From the NCBI GenBank assembly GCA_015057665.1, contig SVDY01000002.1, positions 106,952 to 170,951 of the forward strand: a stretch of DNA of 64,000 nucleotides, read 5' to 3'. Source of the stretch: Lachnospiraceae bacterium. GTDB lineage: Bacteria > Bacillota > Clostridia > Lachnospirales > Lachnospiraceae. Each line of letters begins with the position of its first letter. The first letter of the stretch is position 1. Of the stretch, positions 6,964-16,407 are shown one piece after another. The notes under the pieces are model-generated. The model saw only the letters and a program-made list of their open reading frames with translations, did no database searches and was not told the DNA's origin. A program made the position numbers and the translations under genes.

Positions 6964-7425
6964 CTACACCACTCCCATCACTTTCAACACCCAATACACC
7001 AGCCCGCACGCCCAGCTGGTCACAATCCCATACAGAATCACCGGTCCTGCGATACTAAACACCTTACATCCAACGCCGAACACCCAGCCTTCCTTCTTAT
7101 ACTCAATCGCCGGCGAAGCCACAGAATTGGCAAAACCAGTAATAGGTACAAGGGCTCCTGCTCCCCCATATTTTGCAATAGAACCGAACAGGTTAAGTCC
7201 TGTTACAATCACACTGAGTGCAATCAGGGTCAGTGTTACTACTGTTGCAGCATCTTCCTCACCAAGTCCAACTCCATTCATCATCCACTGTTTTATAATC
7301 TCACCAAGAAGACAGATGATACCTCCCACCAGAAAAGCCCGAATACAGTTTCTAGGCCTGTTATATTTTGGTGTTACACTGTCTACCATTTCCTGATAAG
7401 TCTGTTTGGAAGGTTCTTTTAACAT
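6964..7425 (-). CDS. spoVAC: Stage V sporulation protein AC
   Basis: A 153-residue integral membrane protein of the SpoVA channel, which moves Ca-dipicolinic acid into the forespore and out during germination. The segments GGIICLLGEIIKQWM, GLNLFGSIAKYGGAGALVPITGF (in part) and VGCKVFSIAGPVILYG are typical of SpoVAC, which in B. subtilis works as a mechanosensitive channel. It is the last gene of the spoVA series visible here; spoVAD and spoVAE, which usually follow spoVAC in clostridia, are not downstream, where a toxin locus sits instead. The operon is expected to be forespore-expressed (sigma G), though I could not pick the promoter. Confidence 0.92.
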   Translation of the reverse strand: MLKEPSKQTYQEMVDSVTPKYNRPRNCIRAFLVGGIICLLGEIIKQWMMNGVGLGEEDAATVVTLTLIALSVIVTGLNLFGSIAKYGGAGALVPITGFANSVASPAIEYKKEGWVFGVGCKVFSIAGPVILYGIVTSWACGLVYWVLKVMGVV

Positions 7426-7464
7426 TTTATCCTTTTCTCCTTTTCTATTTCTGGTCTTTTTGTT

Positions 7465-7884
7465 TCACTTCATTATATAATACTGAATCAACACTCCCAC
7501 CCCTTTTCCAATGCCAAGGGCATATATCACATATGGGATTCCTTTTCGAAGTTTTACCCTTCTGGAGAATATAGGAATTACATTGACTACTTCAGCCAAT
7601 GCCCCTGCAAGACAACCAATAAAAATACCGCTAAACAGTCCTGCCGCTGCAGACAACAAGGGCCCAGCCTCGAGAGACACCGGATAAGAAAAAGTAATCG
7701 AGCCGATTACAACTCCATAGATAATAGCATTTTCATATCTGATAATATACTTAGATGTTTTGGATATGGAAGCCAGCCTCGGCACAATCCCAATGAGACT
7801 GATGAGAGCCAGATATCCTCCCGCCACAATAAACCCAAAGGCGGTCGAGATAAATCCCAGAAACATATATTTAAGAATCCACAT
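7465..7884 (-). CDS. spoVAB: Stage V sporulation protein AB
   Basis: A 139-residue membrane protein with about four hydrophobic spans and the conserved IGIVPRLASISKT and ALAEVVNVIPIFSRR segments that align with B. subtilis SpoVAB (141 residues). It is part of the dipicolinic acid transport complex in the spore inner membrane. I chose the ATG at 7884 because an AGAGG site lies 9 bases upstream and the length matches the family; a GTG at 7908 is the alternative. The ATG overlaps the end of spoVAA by 14 bases, which indicates translational coupling. Confidence 0.88.
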   Translation of the reverse strand: MWILKYMFLGFISTAFGFIVAGGYLALISLIGIVPRLASISKTSKYIIRYENAIIYGVVIGSITFSYPVSLEAGPLLSAAAGLFSGIFIGCLAGALAEVVNVIPIFSRRVKLRKGIPYVIYALGIGKGVGVLIQYYIMK

Positions 7885-8503
7885 CCAGTTCTTCCTCTTT
7901 TCTTCCACTGCCCGTTATCAAGGCTGAATTTACATTTTTCTCATACATACGCATCTGTACTTCCACAGGAGTCGGTTCATCGGACAGCCTTTTTCTGGAG
8001 GCATGATTGAAAAAGATGATCATACCGATAAATAAACCAACCGCATAGAAAGCATACATGAAATTCATAACAGGAGCTTCCGTTCCCATGGTTGTCAGAT
8101 ATATTTTTGCAAAAACTTTTTCCAAATCCACATCGTTGTTATATCCCATAATCGATATTCCTGATCCGAAAAACACTATCAGACAAATAGCACCGACCTT
8201 TAGTTTTTCTTTCAGTTTATTCTTTTTTTCAGGCATTTTATAGTAAACGAGAATATCCTGCTCTCCCAGATTGTATATTTCCGCATCTTTATAGATTGCT
8301 TTGATTTCCTGAATCATTTTCAAAATGGATATGGTCTCTCTGCTGGATTTCTCATTAGAAAATGTGAACAGCCGGATATTCTCGATTGTTTTTGTCATTT
8401 CCGGATTGGAACAGTATATTTGGGCAAGATCCTTTATCCGTAGTTTTCTATGATTGATACAGACACTCTGTTCCGCTTTTAGATAAACGACAAAATGAGA
8501 CAT
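7871..8503 (-). CDS. spoVAA: Stage V sporulation protein AA
   Basis: A 210-residue protein with a soluble N-terminal domain (about 1-115, starting MSHFVVYLKAEQ) and two membrane spans (about 120-140 and 165-185), as in SpoVAA. It belongs to the spore dipicolinic acid transport complex. The ATG at 8503 has an AGAGGTG site 5 bases upstream; the open frame extends to 8590 without a start of equal quality. It follows sigF after about 150 bases, preserving the spoIIA-sigF-spoVA order known from Bacillus. Confidence 0.88.
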   Translation of the reverse strand: MSHFVVYLKAEQSVCINHRKLRIKDLAQIYCSNPEMTKTIENIRLFTFSNEKSSRETISILKMIQEIKAIYKDAEIYNLGEQDILVYYKMPEKKNKLKEKLKVGAICLIVFFGSGISIMGYNNDVDLEKVFAKIYLTTMGTEAPVMNFMYAFYAVGLFIGMIIFFNHASRKRLSDEPTPVEVQMRMYEKNVNSALITGSGRKEEELDVDS

Positions 8504-8656
8504 ACTGACACCTCTTTTCTGGCTTTCAATTATTGAATTACAACTCCTATGCATTCCAGTCTCGAGCGCAAGATTTGATGCATGAGTCATCCCACATATA
8601 ATCTATCCCTGTCAGTATGTCTCATTTTTATAAAATTATGCTATCCTGCCCTGAAC

Positions 8657-9370
8657 TTACATGAAGCTGCTCCTCAATTTCAAAAGAATCTTCTTTTCCA
8701 TCCGGCTGACCTGTACCTGACTTACGCCAAACTCCCGTGATACTTCCATCTGGGTCTTGTTTTGAAAATACCTCATCTGGATTAGCTTCTGTTCTTTTTC
8801 TGTCAGCTCATTCATTGCCTGTTTCAAAGCCATATGCTCAAGAATCTTCTCTTCCATATTTTCGTCGGAAGGAATTCGATCCATCACAGCAACTTCCTTC
8901 CCATCTGTCTGAAACGTGCGATTCAATGATTCCACTTCTGCGTTGGCATCCATAGCAAAAATAATATTTTCTACAGAAATGCCGCAGTAATCACTGATTT
9001 CATTTAAATCCGGTTCCCGTCCCAGCTTCTGTGTTAATTGTTGAATAGTCTGGTATATCTTATATCCGTCTTCCTTCCATTTTCGGGATACTTTAATCAT
9101 GCCGTCATCCCGAAAAAAACGCCGGATTTCGCCTGTAATGAGCGGCACAGCATAGGTGGAAAACTTCACGCCGTAGCTTAAGTCAAACCGTTCAATACTT
9201 TTTATTAAGCCAATACATCCGATTTGAAACAACTCCTCTTTATCATAACCTCTTCCATGAAATCCTTTTACAACATTCCATACAAGGCCTGTATTTTCCA
9301 ATATTAATTTTTCTTTCGCTTCCTGGTTTCCTTCTTTTGCCCTCCTTATCCATTCTCTGGTCTGATCCAA
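8657..9370 (-). CDS. sigF: RNA polymerase forespore sigma factor F
   Basis: A 237-residue sigma-70-family factor that starts forespore-specific transcription. Region 2 (YDKEELFQIGCIGLIKSIER and KFSTYAVPLITGEIRRF) and region 4 (NKTQMEVSREFGVSQVQVSR) match SigF. It is held inactive by SpoIIAB until SpoIIAA is dephosphorylated. Translation most likely begins at a TTG (9370) with a GAGGTGG site; no better ATG lies nearby. It is the third gene of the spoIIA operon, 28 bases after spoIIAB. Confidence 0.93.
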   Translation of the reverse strand: MDQTREWIRRAKEGNQEAKEKLILENTGLVWNVVKGFHGRGYDKEELFQIGCIGLIKSIERFDLSYGVKFSTYAVPLITGEIRRFFRDDGMIKVSRKWKEDGYKIYQTIQQLTQKLGREPDLNEISDYCGISVENIIFAMDANAEVESLNRTFQTDGKEVAVMDRIPSDENMEEKILEHMALKQAMNELTEKEQKLIQMRYFQNKTQMEVSREFGVSQVQVSRMEKKILLKLRSSFM

Positions 9371-9398
9371 CTTGCCACCTCTTTTTCCAATGCAGATT

Positions 9399-9935
9399 TT
9401 ATTCCTTTCCGTTTTCCTGCTCCTCTTTCTTCGTGAAAGTGCAGCTTTGAATCATGGATGAACCGATTCTTTTTGTCATATATACTTTCGTTCCCTTTCC
9501 CTGTTCAGATTCCACTTTCAGTTCATTCATAAAAGCTTCCATAAAGGAAAATCCCATGCCGGAACGTTCTTCCTCCGGCTTTGTTGTATAAAGCGGTTCC
9601 ATGGCCTGTTCAATATCCTCAATTCCTGTTCCATGATCTGTAATAGTTACATAACAGGTCTGCCCCTGACGCTCTAAAAGCATTTCCACTTTTGGAGCTT
9701 TAAAAACCTCATGTCCTTCATAGTCATAGGCATGAATAATACAATTGGTCACCGCCTCTGACACAGCAGTTTTTACATCATCCATTTCCTCAATGGTCGG
9801 ATTCATAGCCGCCAGAAATGCAGCAGCTGTCATTCTTGCAATTCTTTCGTTCTCCGGAAATGCCGGAAATTCTATGTACAACTGATTTTCCTTCTGCTTC
9901 ATACACTTTTCCTCCATAACATCTTCTTTTCTCAT
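9399..9935 (-). CDS. spoIIAB: Anti-sigma F factor / serine kinase SpoIIAB
   Basis: A 178-residue GHKL-type protein that binds and inhibits SigF and phosphorylates SpoIIAA. The N box (SEAVTNCIIHAYDYEG), G1 box (DHGTGIED) and G2 box (SGMGFSFMEAFM) are present. It is about 30 residues longer than the Bacillus protein (146), with a short N-terminal extension before the QLYIEFPA start of the fold and a charged tail. Its ATG overlaps the spoIIAA stop in ATGA, so the two are coupled. Confidence 0.93.
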   Translation of the reverse strand: MRKEDVMEEKCMKQKENQLYIEFPAFPENERIARMTAAAFLAAMNPTIEEMDDVKTAVSEAVTNCIIHAYDYEGHEVFKAPKVEMLLERQGQTCYVTITDHGTGIEDIEQAMEPLYTTKPEEERSGMGFSFMEAFMNELKVESEQGKGTKVYMTKRIGSSMIQSCTFTKKEEQENGKE

Positions 9936-10279
9936 TGTATTTCCTCCAACTTTTTATTTATTTCCTCTTCCCTCATACAAATATTCACAAGATGAATCAG
10001 CCCTGTTATTTCCAGTAAATGAATGATCCTTTTTCCGGGGCGGTAAACAAACAACTGACCGCCTCTCAATTGCTGCTGCCGATATTTTCCAAACAACATA
10101 CCGATTCCGGCACTATCCATAAATGCTGTTGCTGAAAAATCAAACACAATATGTTTCCTCTTTTGATCCATTAAAATGATTTCACACTTCCTTTTTATGA
10201 TGTCCGCTGCATATTGATCCAATTCCTCCGGCAGACAGATCCATAACATATTTTTGATTTGATAAGTTACAATTTCCAA
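9932..10279 (-). CDS. spoIIAA: Anti-anti-sigma F factor SpoIIAA
   Basis: A 115-residue STAS-domain protein that, unphosphorylated, binds SpoIIAB and frees SigF. The phosphorylatable serine is Ser56 in FMDSAGIGMLF, preceded by the IVFDF strand typical of the fold. The start is a TTG at 10279 with a good AGGAGG site. It opens the spoIIA operon; a terminator of the upstream TPR gene ends only ~33 bases before it. A sigma H promoter would be expected here, but I could not identify a convincing one. Confidence 0.92.
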   Translation of the reverse strand: MEIVTYQIKNMLWICLPEELDQYAADIIKRKCEIILMDQKRKHIVFDFSATAFMDSAGIGMLFGKYRQQQLRGGQLFVYRPGKRIIHLLEITGLIHLVNICMREEEINKKLEEIQ

Positions 10280-10312
10280 TCTAGAACCTCCTGTATATGC
10301 TGATAATAAAAA

Positions 10313-10351
10313 GAAGCAATCACATAAGTCTTTCGACTTTGCAATTGCTTC
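10313..10351 (-). terminator. Terminator between the TPR gene and spoIIAA
   Basis: Outer arms GAAGCAAT (10313-10320) and ATTGCTTC (10344-10351), and inner arms AAGTC/GACTT around TTTC, form a long stem. It is followed on the minus strand by CTTTTTATT, a good U-run. It separates the housekeeping transcript from the sporulation operon. Confidence 0.75.
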
Positions 10352-10427
10352 TTGCTTTCTCTTATGTATTCCACTATAAGCATATGAAAATGCTGTTTTG
10401 TTTTATCATATTAAAAAGATTTTGAAC

Positions 10428-11843
10428 TTAGTTGGCTTCTGTTGTTCCCTGGGCAGGCTGCTCTATTGTCACGCCAAGTTCACGAAGTTTCTTTACCGCA
10501 TCAGATGCTCTCTCCGTATTTGGGAATGTTTCCACAACTTTCTTATAATTGGCAATGGCATTCTCATTGTCATTCATACGATGATAGGATCTTGCCAGGA
10601 AGTAAAGTGCATCTGCATTCTGATTATTCAGGTCATAAGCGTCCTTAAAAAGTGTCAATGCTTCTGAATACTTATAGTTGTTATACTTAGCATATCCCTG
10701 ATCGTATAAAGACTGGGAAGAACTTGCAAATGTATCCTGCTTAATCTTAGTATACATGGATTTGGCTGTATCTGATTCAAGTCTGGTTTCGTCAACCTTT
10801 AATAAAGCTTTCGCCGCACCGATTTTATCACCGGATGCATAGAGAGAAGACGCCTTCAAAATAGCATCATACATACCTTCCCCGCCATTCACGCCTGCAT
10901 ATACTTCCAAACGTCCGGTTAAGGCAGCATTCTCTGTTTCTAATGTAGCTTTGTCTTCTTCTAACTGTTTAATCGTTGCATCTTTTGCAGCAACGGTTTC
11001 TTTATACTCTACCTGCAGTGTTTTATAATCAGAATTCACATTGAACTTCTGGTTCGGCATAACTAAAACCCACATAGCCGCAACACCGATTACAATACCA
11101 ATAATCAATGTAAGGATCAGGCTCTTATTATTGCCGACAGGTTCCATATATCTGCCAAGTTCCTGTTTCTTTGAAGGTTTTTCTTTCTTTGCTGCAGTAT
11201 CGCTCTGTGCCTTTCTGGATCTGACAATAGACGGTCTGTCACCGGTAAGCTCCTTATAGTATCGCACAGCATCCGGATGAAAACTGTCGATTCGCAGTAC
11301 CTTCTCTAACTGTTTCTTGGCTTCGTCATTCTTGCCAAGTTTCATATAAAGAACAGCAAGCAGCAGACGTGCATTTACAAATCGAGGCATGCTGGATACT
11401 ACTTTCTTTACCTGAATCAACGCAAGATCTTCACTACCCTGCTGAGCATACTGAACAGCCAGGTTGTATTTTTTGACCATCTGGGAAAGATCATCCAGAA
11501 AACCTGGAATCTGTAATTCACTTAAATAACGTTCTGCAGGATTATCTACGTCTTCATAATTAATACTGTAGACCCACTGTCTCAGTGCCTCAATAATCTC
11601 TCCTGTCTCATAAAAAATAAGTCCGAGCAGGTTTCTGGCTTCAATATGATATTTATTATAGAAAAGAGCTTTTTCCAGAGCTTCTTTTGCACCTGTCAAA
11701 TCTCTTAATTTGGCTCTTTCTAACCCTGTATTATAATAGTAATCCGCTGTATTGCAGGCTTTTTTGATATATCTGTGAGATAAACCGCAATTGCTGCAAA
11801 AACGGTCTGCGCCTAATGGGCTGTTACATCTATTGCAATTCAT
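10428..11843 (-). CDS. Zinc-ribbon, TPR and coiled-coil membrane protein
   Basis: A 471-residue protein of unknown function. It opens with a zinc ribbon (CNRC and CSNC, residues 3-19), continues with TPR-like helices (about 30-205), a single membrane span (about 244-262, LILTLIIGIVIGVAAMWVLV), a coiled coil (about 280-315) and a second TPR block (about 370-460, e.g. ADALYFLARSYHRM). This order suggests an anchored scaffold with a cytosolic metal-binding and TPR part and an external TPR part. An AAGGGG site precedes the ATG, 11 bases after a 51-residue open frame. It forms a unit with folC and ends at the terminator before spoIIAA. Confidence 0.75.
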   Translation of the reverse strand: MNCNRCNSPLGADRFCSNCGLSHRYIKKACNTADYYYNTGLERAKLRDLTGAKEALEKALFYNKYHIEARNLLGLIFYETGEIIEALRQWVYSINYEDVDNPAERYLSELQIPGFLDDLSQMVKKYNLAVQYAQQGSEDLALIQVKKVVSSMPRFVNARLLLAVLYMKLGKNDEAKKQLEKVLRIDSFHPDAVRYYKELTGDRPSIVRSRKAQSDTAAKKEKPSKKQELGRYMEPVGNNKSLILTLIIGIVIGVAAMWVLVMPNQKFNVNSDYKTLQVEYKETVAAKDATIKQLEEDKATLETENAALTGRLEVYAGVNGGEGMYDAILKASSLYASGDKIGAAKALLKVDETRLESDTAKSMYTKIKQDTFASSSQSLYDQGYAKYNNYKYSEALTLFKDAYDLNNQNADALYFLARSYHRMNDNENAIANYKKVVETFPNTERASDAVKKLRELGVTIEQPAQGTTEAN

Positions 11844-11854
11844 TCTATTACCCC

Positions 11855-12010
11855 TTAATCTCTTTCCTGCTGATTCTTCATCATTTCTTTTGCTGTTTCT
11901 CTTACGATATCAGTAAAATCTTTCAAATCGCTGCTGTAGATAGCCTCTTCGGTCTGTTCTACATTGAGACAAGGTTTAAAATTTTCTAATTCTTTCTTAA
12001 AATCTATCAT
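11855..12010 (-). CDS. Small acidic hypothetical protein (51 aa)
   Basis: A 51-residue, charged, probably helical protein starting MIDFKKELENFKP and ending KNQQERD, with no membrane span. The ATG at 12010 has an AAAGGTG site 8 bases upstream, and the gene fits tightly between folC and the TPR protein gene (11 bases), which supports real translation. No family is recognised. The close spacing suggests a partner of the zinc-ribbon/TPR protein. Confidence 0.6.
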   Translation of the reverse strand: MIDFKKELENFKPCLNVEQTEEAIYSSDLKDFTDIVRETAKEMMKNQQERD

Positions 12011-12071
12011 AATCGTTATCACCTTTCTAATTCACCCGGCGATTCAGATTGACACTTTCTGTTTATGCCGG

Positions 12072-13421
12072 TTACTGTTCCTGGCTTGTTTCTGCCAGTT
12101 CGTCATTCTTGTCCGCTTCTTCCAGCTGCTTATTCCGGCTTGCTTCCGCCAGATACTCCTTCAGGCTGCCGATAAAATAAAGGGAGCCTGCCATATAAAC
12201 CACATTATCTTCTGTCTTCATGGACATAGCCATCTGGTAGGCTTTCTCCATAGATTCTTCTGTATAAACTGGTACGTCTGTATATTGTTCAAAAACTGGT
12301 CTGATGACAGCAGGATCTTCCATTCTCTCATATGGAATTCTCGTCAGTATTACTGCTCTAAAATCCCCTTCTTTTAAAAGTTCTTCTGCCATGGCATTGT
12401 AATCTTTGTCCGCCGCCACTGCAAATACCAGTATTCTTCTGCCGTCAAATCCGTCATCTCTTACGCTATTCATAAATGCTGCAATCGATGGTTCATTATG
12501 AGCTCCATCGATAACAACGCCATCTTCAATTTCTTCCATTCTTCCCGGCCAGAAAGCATTAAATAATCCTTTCTTTATGATTTCATCATCGATATCCGGA
12601 AATAAAATCTTTGCAGCAACGGCTGCAACTGCGCCATTCTCTGCCTGATAAGTCCCTTTGGAACATACAGACAGTAAGCTATTTATATAATAAACACTCT
12701 TTAATGAAAAATCAATTACTTTTCCCTCATGTTTAAGGATTTTATAAGAATCCTCAGATAGCAGACAGAGCTGTGCATTCTTCTCTTCTGCTGTTTTTAT
12801 CATAATATTTGTAATTGCCAGGTCATGATCGACCATGACACATGGCACACCTGTTTTCATAATCCCTGCTTTTTCTTCTGCTATTTTTTCTATCGTATCT
12901 CCAAGATACTGCATATGATCCATTCCAATTGCCGTAATCACACAAATCTCCGGTGAAAGAGCATTCGTCGCATCAAATCTGCCGCCCATTCCCGTCTCCA
13001 TAATAGCATACTCAACCTTCTCTTCTTTGAAAATGAGAACTGCCATCACCGTCACAAGCTCAAAAAAAGTCAATGGAGAAAAGCCGCTCTCCTCCTGCGC
13101 TTTCTTTACCTGTTCATATGCCCTGACAAATGCATCCTCATCCACCATCTCCCGGTTAATCTGCATTCTCTCTCTCATCGTTACTAAATGAGGAGAAGTA
13201 AAAAGTCCTGTCCGAATCCCTTTCTCTCTTAATATAGACTCAAGAAAAGAGCAGGTAGAACCCTTGCCATTCGTTCCAGCCACATGAATCACCTTAAAGG
13301 ACTTTTCAGGATGACCAAGCCATGCCAGATACTGCTTCACATTATCCACGCTTGGAATGGCTTTAAAGCGGGGAGCTTTCAGCACTTCTTTTTCAATTTT
13401 AGCATATTTTCTATTCGTCAT
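12072..13421 (-). CDS. folC: Folylpolyglutamate synthase / dihydrofolate synthase
   Basis: A 449-residue cytosolic ligase that adds glutamate to folates and, in bifunctional members, to dihydropteroate. The P-loop GTNGKGS (49-55), the SPHLVTMRERMQIN segment, the METGMGGRFDATN motif and the DGAHNEPS motif of the C-terminal domain are all present. The C terminus carries a Glu/Lys-rich tail of about 20 residues not needed for the fold. It lies downstream of valS, separated by a long hairpin at 13561-13662, an arrangement common in Firmicutes. Confidence 0.92.
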   Translation of the reverse strand: MTNRKYAKIEKEVLKAPRFKAIPSVDNVKQYLAWLGHPEKSFKVIHVAGTNGKGSTCSFLESILREKGIRTGLFTSPHLVTMRERMQINREMVDEDAFVRAYEQVKKAQEESGFSPLTFFELVTVMAVLIFKEEKVEYAIMETGMGGRFDATNALSPEICVITAIGMDHMQYLGDTIEKIAEEKAGIMKTGVPCVMVDHDLAITNIMIKTAEEKNAQLCLLSEDSYKILKHEGKVIDFSLKSVYYINSLLSVCSKGTYQAENGAVAAVAAKILFPDIDDEIIKKGLFNAFWPGRMEEIEDGVVIDGAHNEPSIAAFMNSVRDDGFDGRRILVFAVAADKDYNAMAEELLKEGDFRAVILTRIPYERMEDPAVIRPVFEQYTDVPVYTEESMEKAYQMAMSMKTEDNVVYMAGSLYFIGSLKEYLAEASRNKQLEEADKNDELAETSQEQ

Positions 13422-13560
13422 TATGAGTTCTCCTTTATCTTATTCTGAATTATTATTATTTCAGACTTCATGCTCTTTTGTAATCAATCATTATATCTCA
13501 TTTATATGTTATATATCTTACTATACAAAGAAAAGAAAGTTTTTTCCATTGTCTTTCGAT

Positions 13561-13662
13561 AATAAAACAGAAAGGAACGACAAAGGATAAATACTCTGTA
13601 AAAATCTTAGAATATCTTAATCTTTACAGCGGTTTAGCCTTGTCGTTCCTTTCTGTTTTATT
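13561..13662. repeat. Long inverted repeat between valS and folC
   Basis: The 23-base arms at 13561-13583 and 13640-13662 are perfectly complementary, and the stem extends two further pairs past a single bulged base. The ~50-base centre contains a weaker inner stem. On the minus strand it follows the valS stop by ~33 bases, so it can act as a terminator or processing site; its length also fits a small palindromic element. Confidence 0.7.
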
Positions 13663-13695
13663 TCATAGACTAAATCAGACGTTCTTTTATCCAAC

Positions 13696-16338
13696 TTACT
13701 TCATAAGCTGAGCCAGACGCTCTTTTGTCTGCTCTAACATCTGTGTATATTTCTCAAGTTTTGCACGTTCTTCTGCAATCTTCGCTTCCGGCGCTTTGGA
13801 GATGAATTTTTCATTGTTCAGCATGCCCTGAGCACGTTTGATTTCACCCGTGAGCTTCTTTTCTTCTCCCTGAAGACGAGCAATCTCTTTCTCAATATCT
13901 ACTAATTCAGCAAATGGAATGTAGATATTCGCCTTAGGAATCATGGTAGATACAGCATCATCTGCGATTCCTGTCTTGTCAGCCTGTACGAATACTTCAT
14001 TAGCACGTCCAAGCATTGCAAAGAATACTTTGCCTGCTTCAAAGTCCGCTCTTACCTGTTCGTCTTCAGATACTACGTATACTGTCGCTTTTTTGCTTGG
14101 CGGTACGTTCATCTGCGCACGTACGTTACGGATACCGCGAACTGCTTCTTTGATGGATTCAATAGCAGCTTCTTCTTTCGCAAAATTCCATTCATCATGG
14201 TATACAGGCCATTCGGAAATCATGATAGATTCTTCCTCTTCCTGCATATTGCAGAAGATTTCTTCTGTAATGAATGGCATATATGGATGGAGAAGTTTTA
14301 AAGCTGTTGTAAGTACAGTCTTTAATGTCCATAAAGCTGCTGCCTTTGTCTCGTCTTCGTCGTTCCAGAGACGAGGTTTTACCATCTCGATGTACCAGTC
14401 ACAGAATTCTTCCCAGATAAAGTCGTAGAGTTTGTCTACAGCAATACCAAGTTCGTATTTTTCCATCATGTCCGTTACATCTTTTACAAGTGTATTTGCT
14501 TTGCTTAAGATCCATTTATCTGCATCAGTAAGGTCTGCAAGTGTCACACCGGATAAATCCGCTTTTTCAAAGTTCATCATCATGAAACGGGAAGCGTTCC
14601 ATACTTTGTTTGCAAAGTTACGGCTTGCTTCTACTCTTTCCCAGTAGAAACGCATATCGTTACCAGGTGCGTTACCTGTTACAAGTGTAAGACGAAGGGC
14701 GTCTGCACCGTATTTGTCGATAATTTCAAGCGGATCGATACCGTTTCCTAAAGATTTACTCATCTTACGGCCCTGAGAGTCACGTACAAGACCATGGATA
14801 AGTACTGTATGGAAAGGTGTCTCGCCTGTATATTCAAGTCCTGAGAATACCATACGGATTACCCAGAAGAAGATGATATCGTAACCTGTTACCAGTACGT
14901 CTGTTGGATAGAAATGCTTGTACGCATCTGTTTCATCCGGCCAGCCAAGTGTGGAGAATGGCCATAATGCAGAGGAGAACCATGTATCTAATGTATCCTC
15001 ATCCTGTACCATATGATCACAGCCGCATTTTGGACATACGCCCGGATTCTGTCTCGCAACTACCATTTCACCGCACTGTGGACAATAATACGCTGGAATT
15101 CTGTGTCCCCACCATAACTGTCTGGAAATACACCAGTCGCGGATGCCTTCTAACCAGTGAAGATAAATCTTGTCGAATCTTTCAGGAACAAACTTTAATG
15201 TGCCGTTCTTTAAAGTTTCGATGGCTGGTTTTGCTAATTCTTCCATTTTAACAAACCACTGCTGTTTGATCAATGGTTCGATTGTTGTATGACAGCGGTC
15301 ATGAATACCTACGTTATGTTCATGGTCTTCAATCTTTACAAGATAACCTAATTCTTTTAAGTCTTCTACGATCTGTTTTCTCGCTTCATAACGGTCCATG
15401 CCTGCATATTTGCCGCCAAGTTCGTTAATAGTAGCATCGTCATTCATCACGTTGATCTCTGGGAGATTGTTACGTTTCCCAACTTCAAAGTCGTTAGGGT
15501 CATGAGCAGGTGTAATCTTAACTGCACCTGTACCGAATTCTTTATCTACATAGCTGTCTGCTACGATAGGAATCTCTCTGTTTACAAGTGGAAGTAATGC
15601 CATCTTGCCGACAACATCTGCATATCTTTCATCATCCGGATGAACAGCGATTGCTGTATCGCCGAGCATTGTCTCAGGACGTGTTGTAGCGATTTCAATG
15701 AATCTGTCTGTACCAACGATTGGGTACTTAATATGCCAGAAATGTCCAGCCTGATTTTCGTGTTCAACTTCTGCATCAGAGATGGATGTCTGACAAACAG
15801 GACACCAGTTGATAATTCTGGATCCTTTGTAAATATATCCTTTCTCATAGAGTCGGATAAATACTTCTTCTACTGCTTTGGAACATCCTTCATCCATTGT
15901 GAAACGTTCTCTGTCCCAGTCACAGGAAGAACCAAGCTTCTTAAGCTGGGAGATAATACGTCCGCCGTATTCTGCTTTCCATTCCCATGCTTTTTCAAGG
16001 AAGCCTTCTCTTCCAAGGTCTTCTTTGTCGATGCCTTCGGATTTTAATTTATCGATAATCTTAACTTCTGTAGCAATTGCTGCATGGTCAGTACCCGGCT
16101 GCCATAATGCATCGTATCCCTGCATTCTTTTAAAACGAATGAGGATATCCTGCATTGTGTTGTCAAGAGCATGTCCCATATGCAGCTGGCCTGTAATGTT
16201 AGGCGGCGGCATAACGATTGTGAATGGTTTCTTACTTCTATCAAGCTGAGCTTTGAAATATTTTTTATTTAACCATTTATCATATAATCTGGCTTCAATA
16301 TCGGCAGGATTATATGTGGTTGATAATTCCTTTGCCAT
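13696..16338 (-). CDS. valS: Valyl-tRNA synthetase
   Basis: An 880-residue class I synthetase that charges tRNA-Val. The HIGH-type motif HMGH (53-56), KMSKS (near residue 530, [11 protein letters not shown]), the editing-domain region ([19 protein letters not shown]) and a C-terminal coiled coil (about 810-880) are in the usual order. A zinc-binding pattern CPQCGE/CPKCGC occurs near residue 420-445. Length is standard. Only 69 bases separate it from the upstream gene, and no T-box leader is present, unlike many Firmicute valS genes. Confidence 0.96.
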   Translation of the reverse strand: MAKELSTTYNPADIEARLYDKWLNKKYFKAQLDRSKKPFTIVMPPPNITGQLHMGHALDNTMQDILIRFKRMQGYDALWQPGTDHAAIATEVKIIDKLKSEGIDKEDLGREGFLEKAWEWKAEYGGRIISQLKKLGSSCDWDRERFTMDEGCSKAVEEVFIRLYEKGYIYKGSRIINWCPVCQTSISDAEVEHENQAGHFWHIKYPIVGTDRFIEIATTRPETMLGDTAIAVHPDDERYADVVGKMALLPLVNREIPIVADSYVDKEFGTGAVKITPAHDPNDFEVGKRNNLPEINVMNDDATINELGGKYAGMDRYEARKQIVEDLKELGYLVKIEDHEHNVGIHDRCHTTIEPLIKQQWFVKMEELAKPAIETLKNGTLKFVPERFDKIYLHWLEGIRDWCISRQLWWGHRIPAYYCPQCGEMVVARQNPGVCPKCGCDHMVQDEDTLDTWFSSALWPFSTLGWPDETDAYKHFYPTDVLVTGYDIIFFWVIRMVFSGLEYTGETPFHTVLIHGLVRDSQGRKMSKSLGNGIDPLEIIDKYGADALRLTLVTGNAPGNDMRFYWERVEASRNFANKVWNASRFMMMNFEKADLSGVTLADLTDADKWILSKANTLVKDVTDMMEKYELGIAVDKLYDFIWEEFCDWYIEMVKPRLWNDEDETKAAALWTLKTVLTTALKLLHPYMPFITEEIFCNMQEEEESIMISEWPVYHDEWNFAKEEAAIESIKEAVRGIRNVRAQMNVPPSKKATVYVVSEDEQVRADFEAGKVFFAMLGRANEVFVQADKTGIADDAVSTMIPKANIYIPFAELVDIEKEIARLQGEEKKLTGEIKRAQGMLNNEKFISKAPEAKIAEERAKLEKYTQMLEQTKERLAQLMK

Positions 16339-16407
16339 TGTTTCTCCTCCATGTATTTAAACATTATCTATTAATAATATACCTAAACTTTCTATCTGTC
16401 AAAAGTT

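Noticed and set aside
6760..7422. 220-codon open frame on the plus strand
   Set aside because: It is antisense to spoVAC and to the toxin gene, rich in Ser/His/Asn with no ribosome site or domain; it is a shadow.
10280..10312. Sigma H promoter of spoIIAA
   Set aside because: It is expected from biology, but no sequence in or before the terminator fits the sigma H pattern well enough.
13943..14428. 161-codon plus-strand frame inside valS
   Set aside because: It lies wholly antisense to the clearly identified valyl-tRNA synthetase and has no start signal or recognisable domain.
16339..16407. Possible T-box in front of valS
   Set aside because: Only 69 bases separate valS from the upstream gene, and no T-box motif is present.
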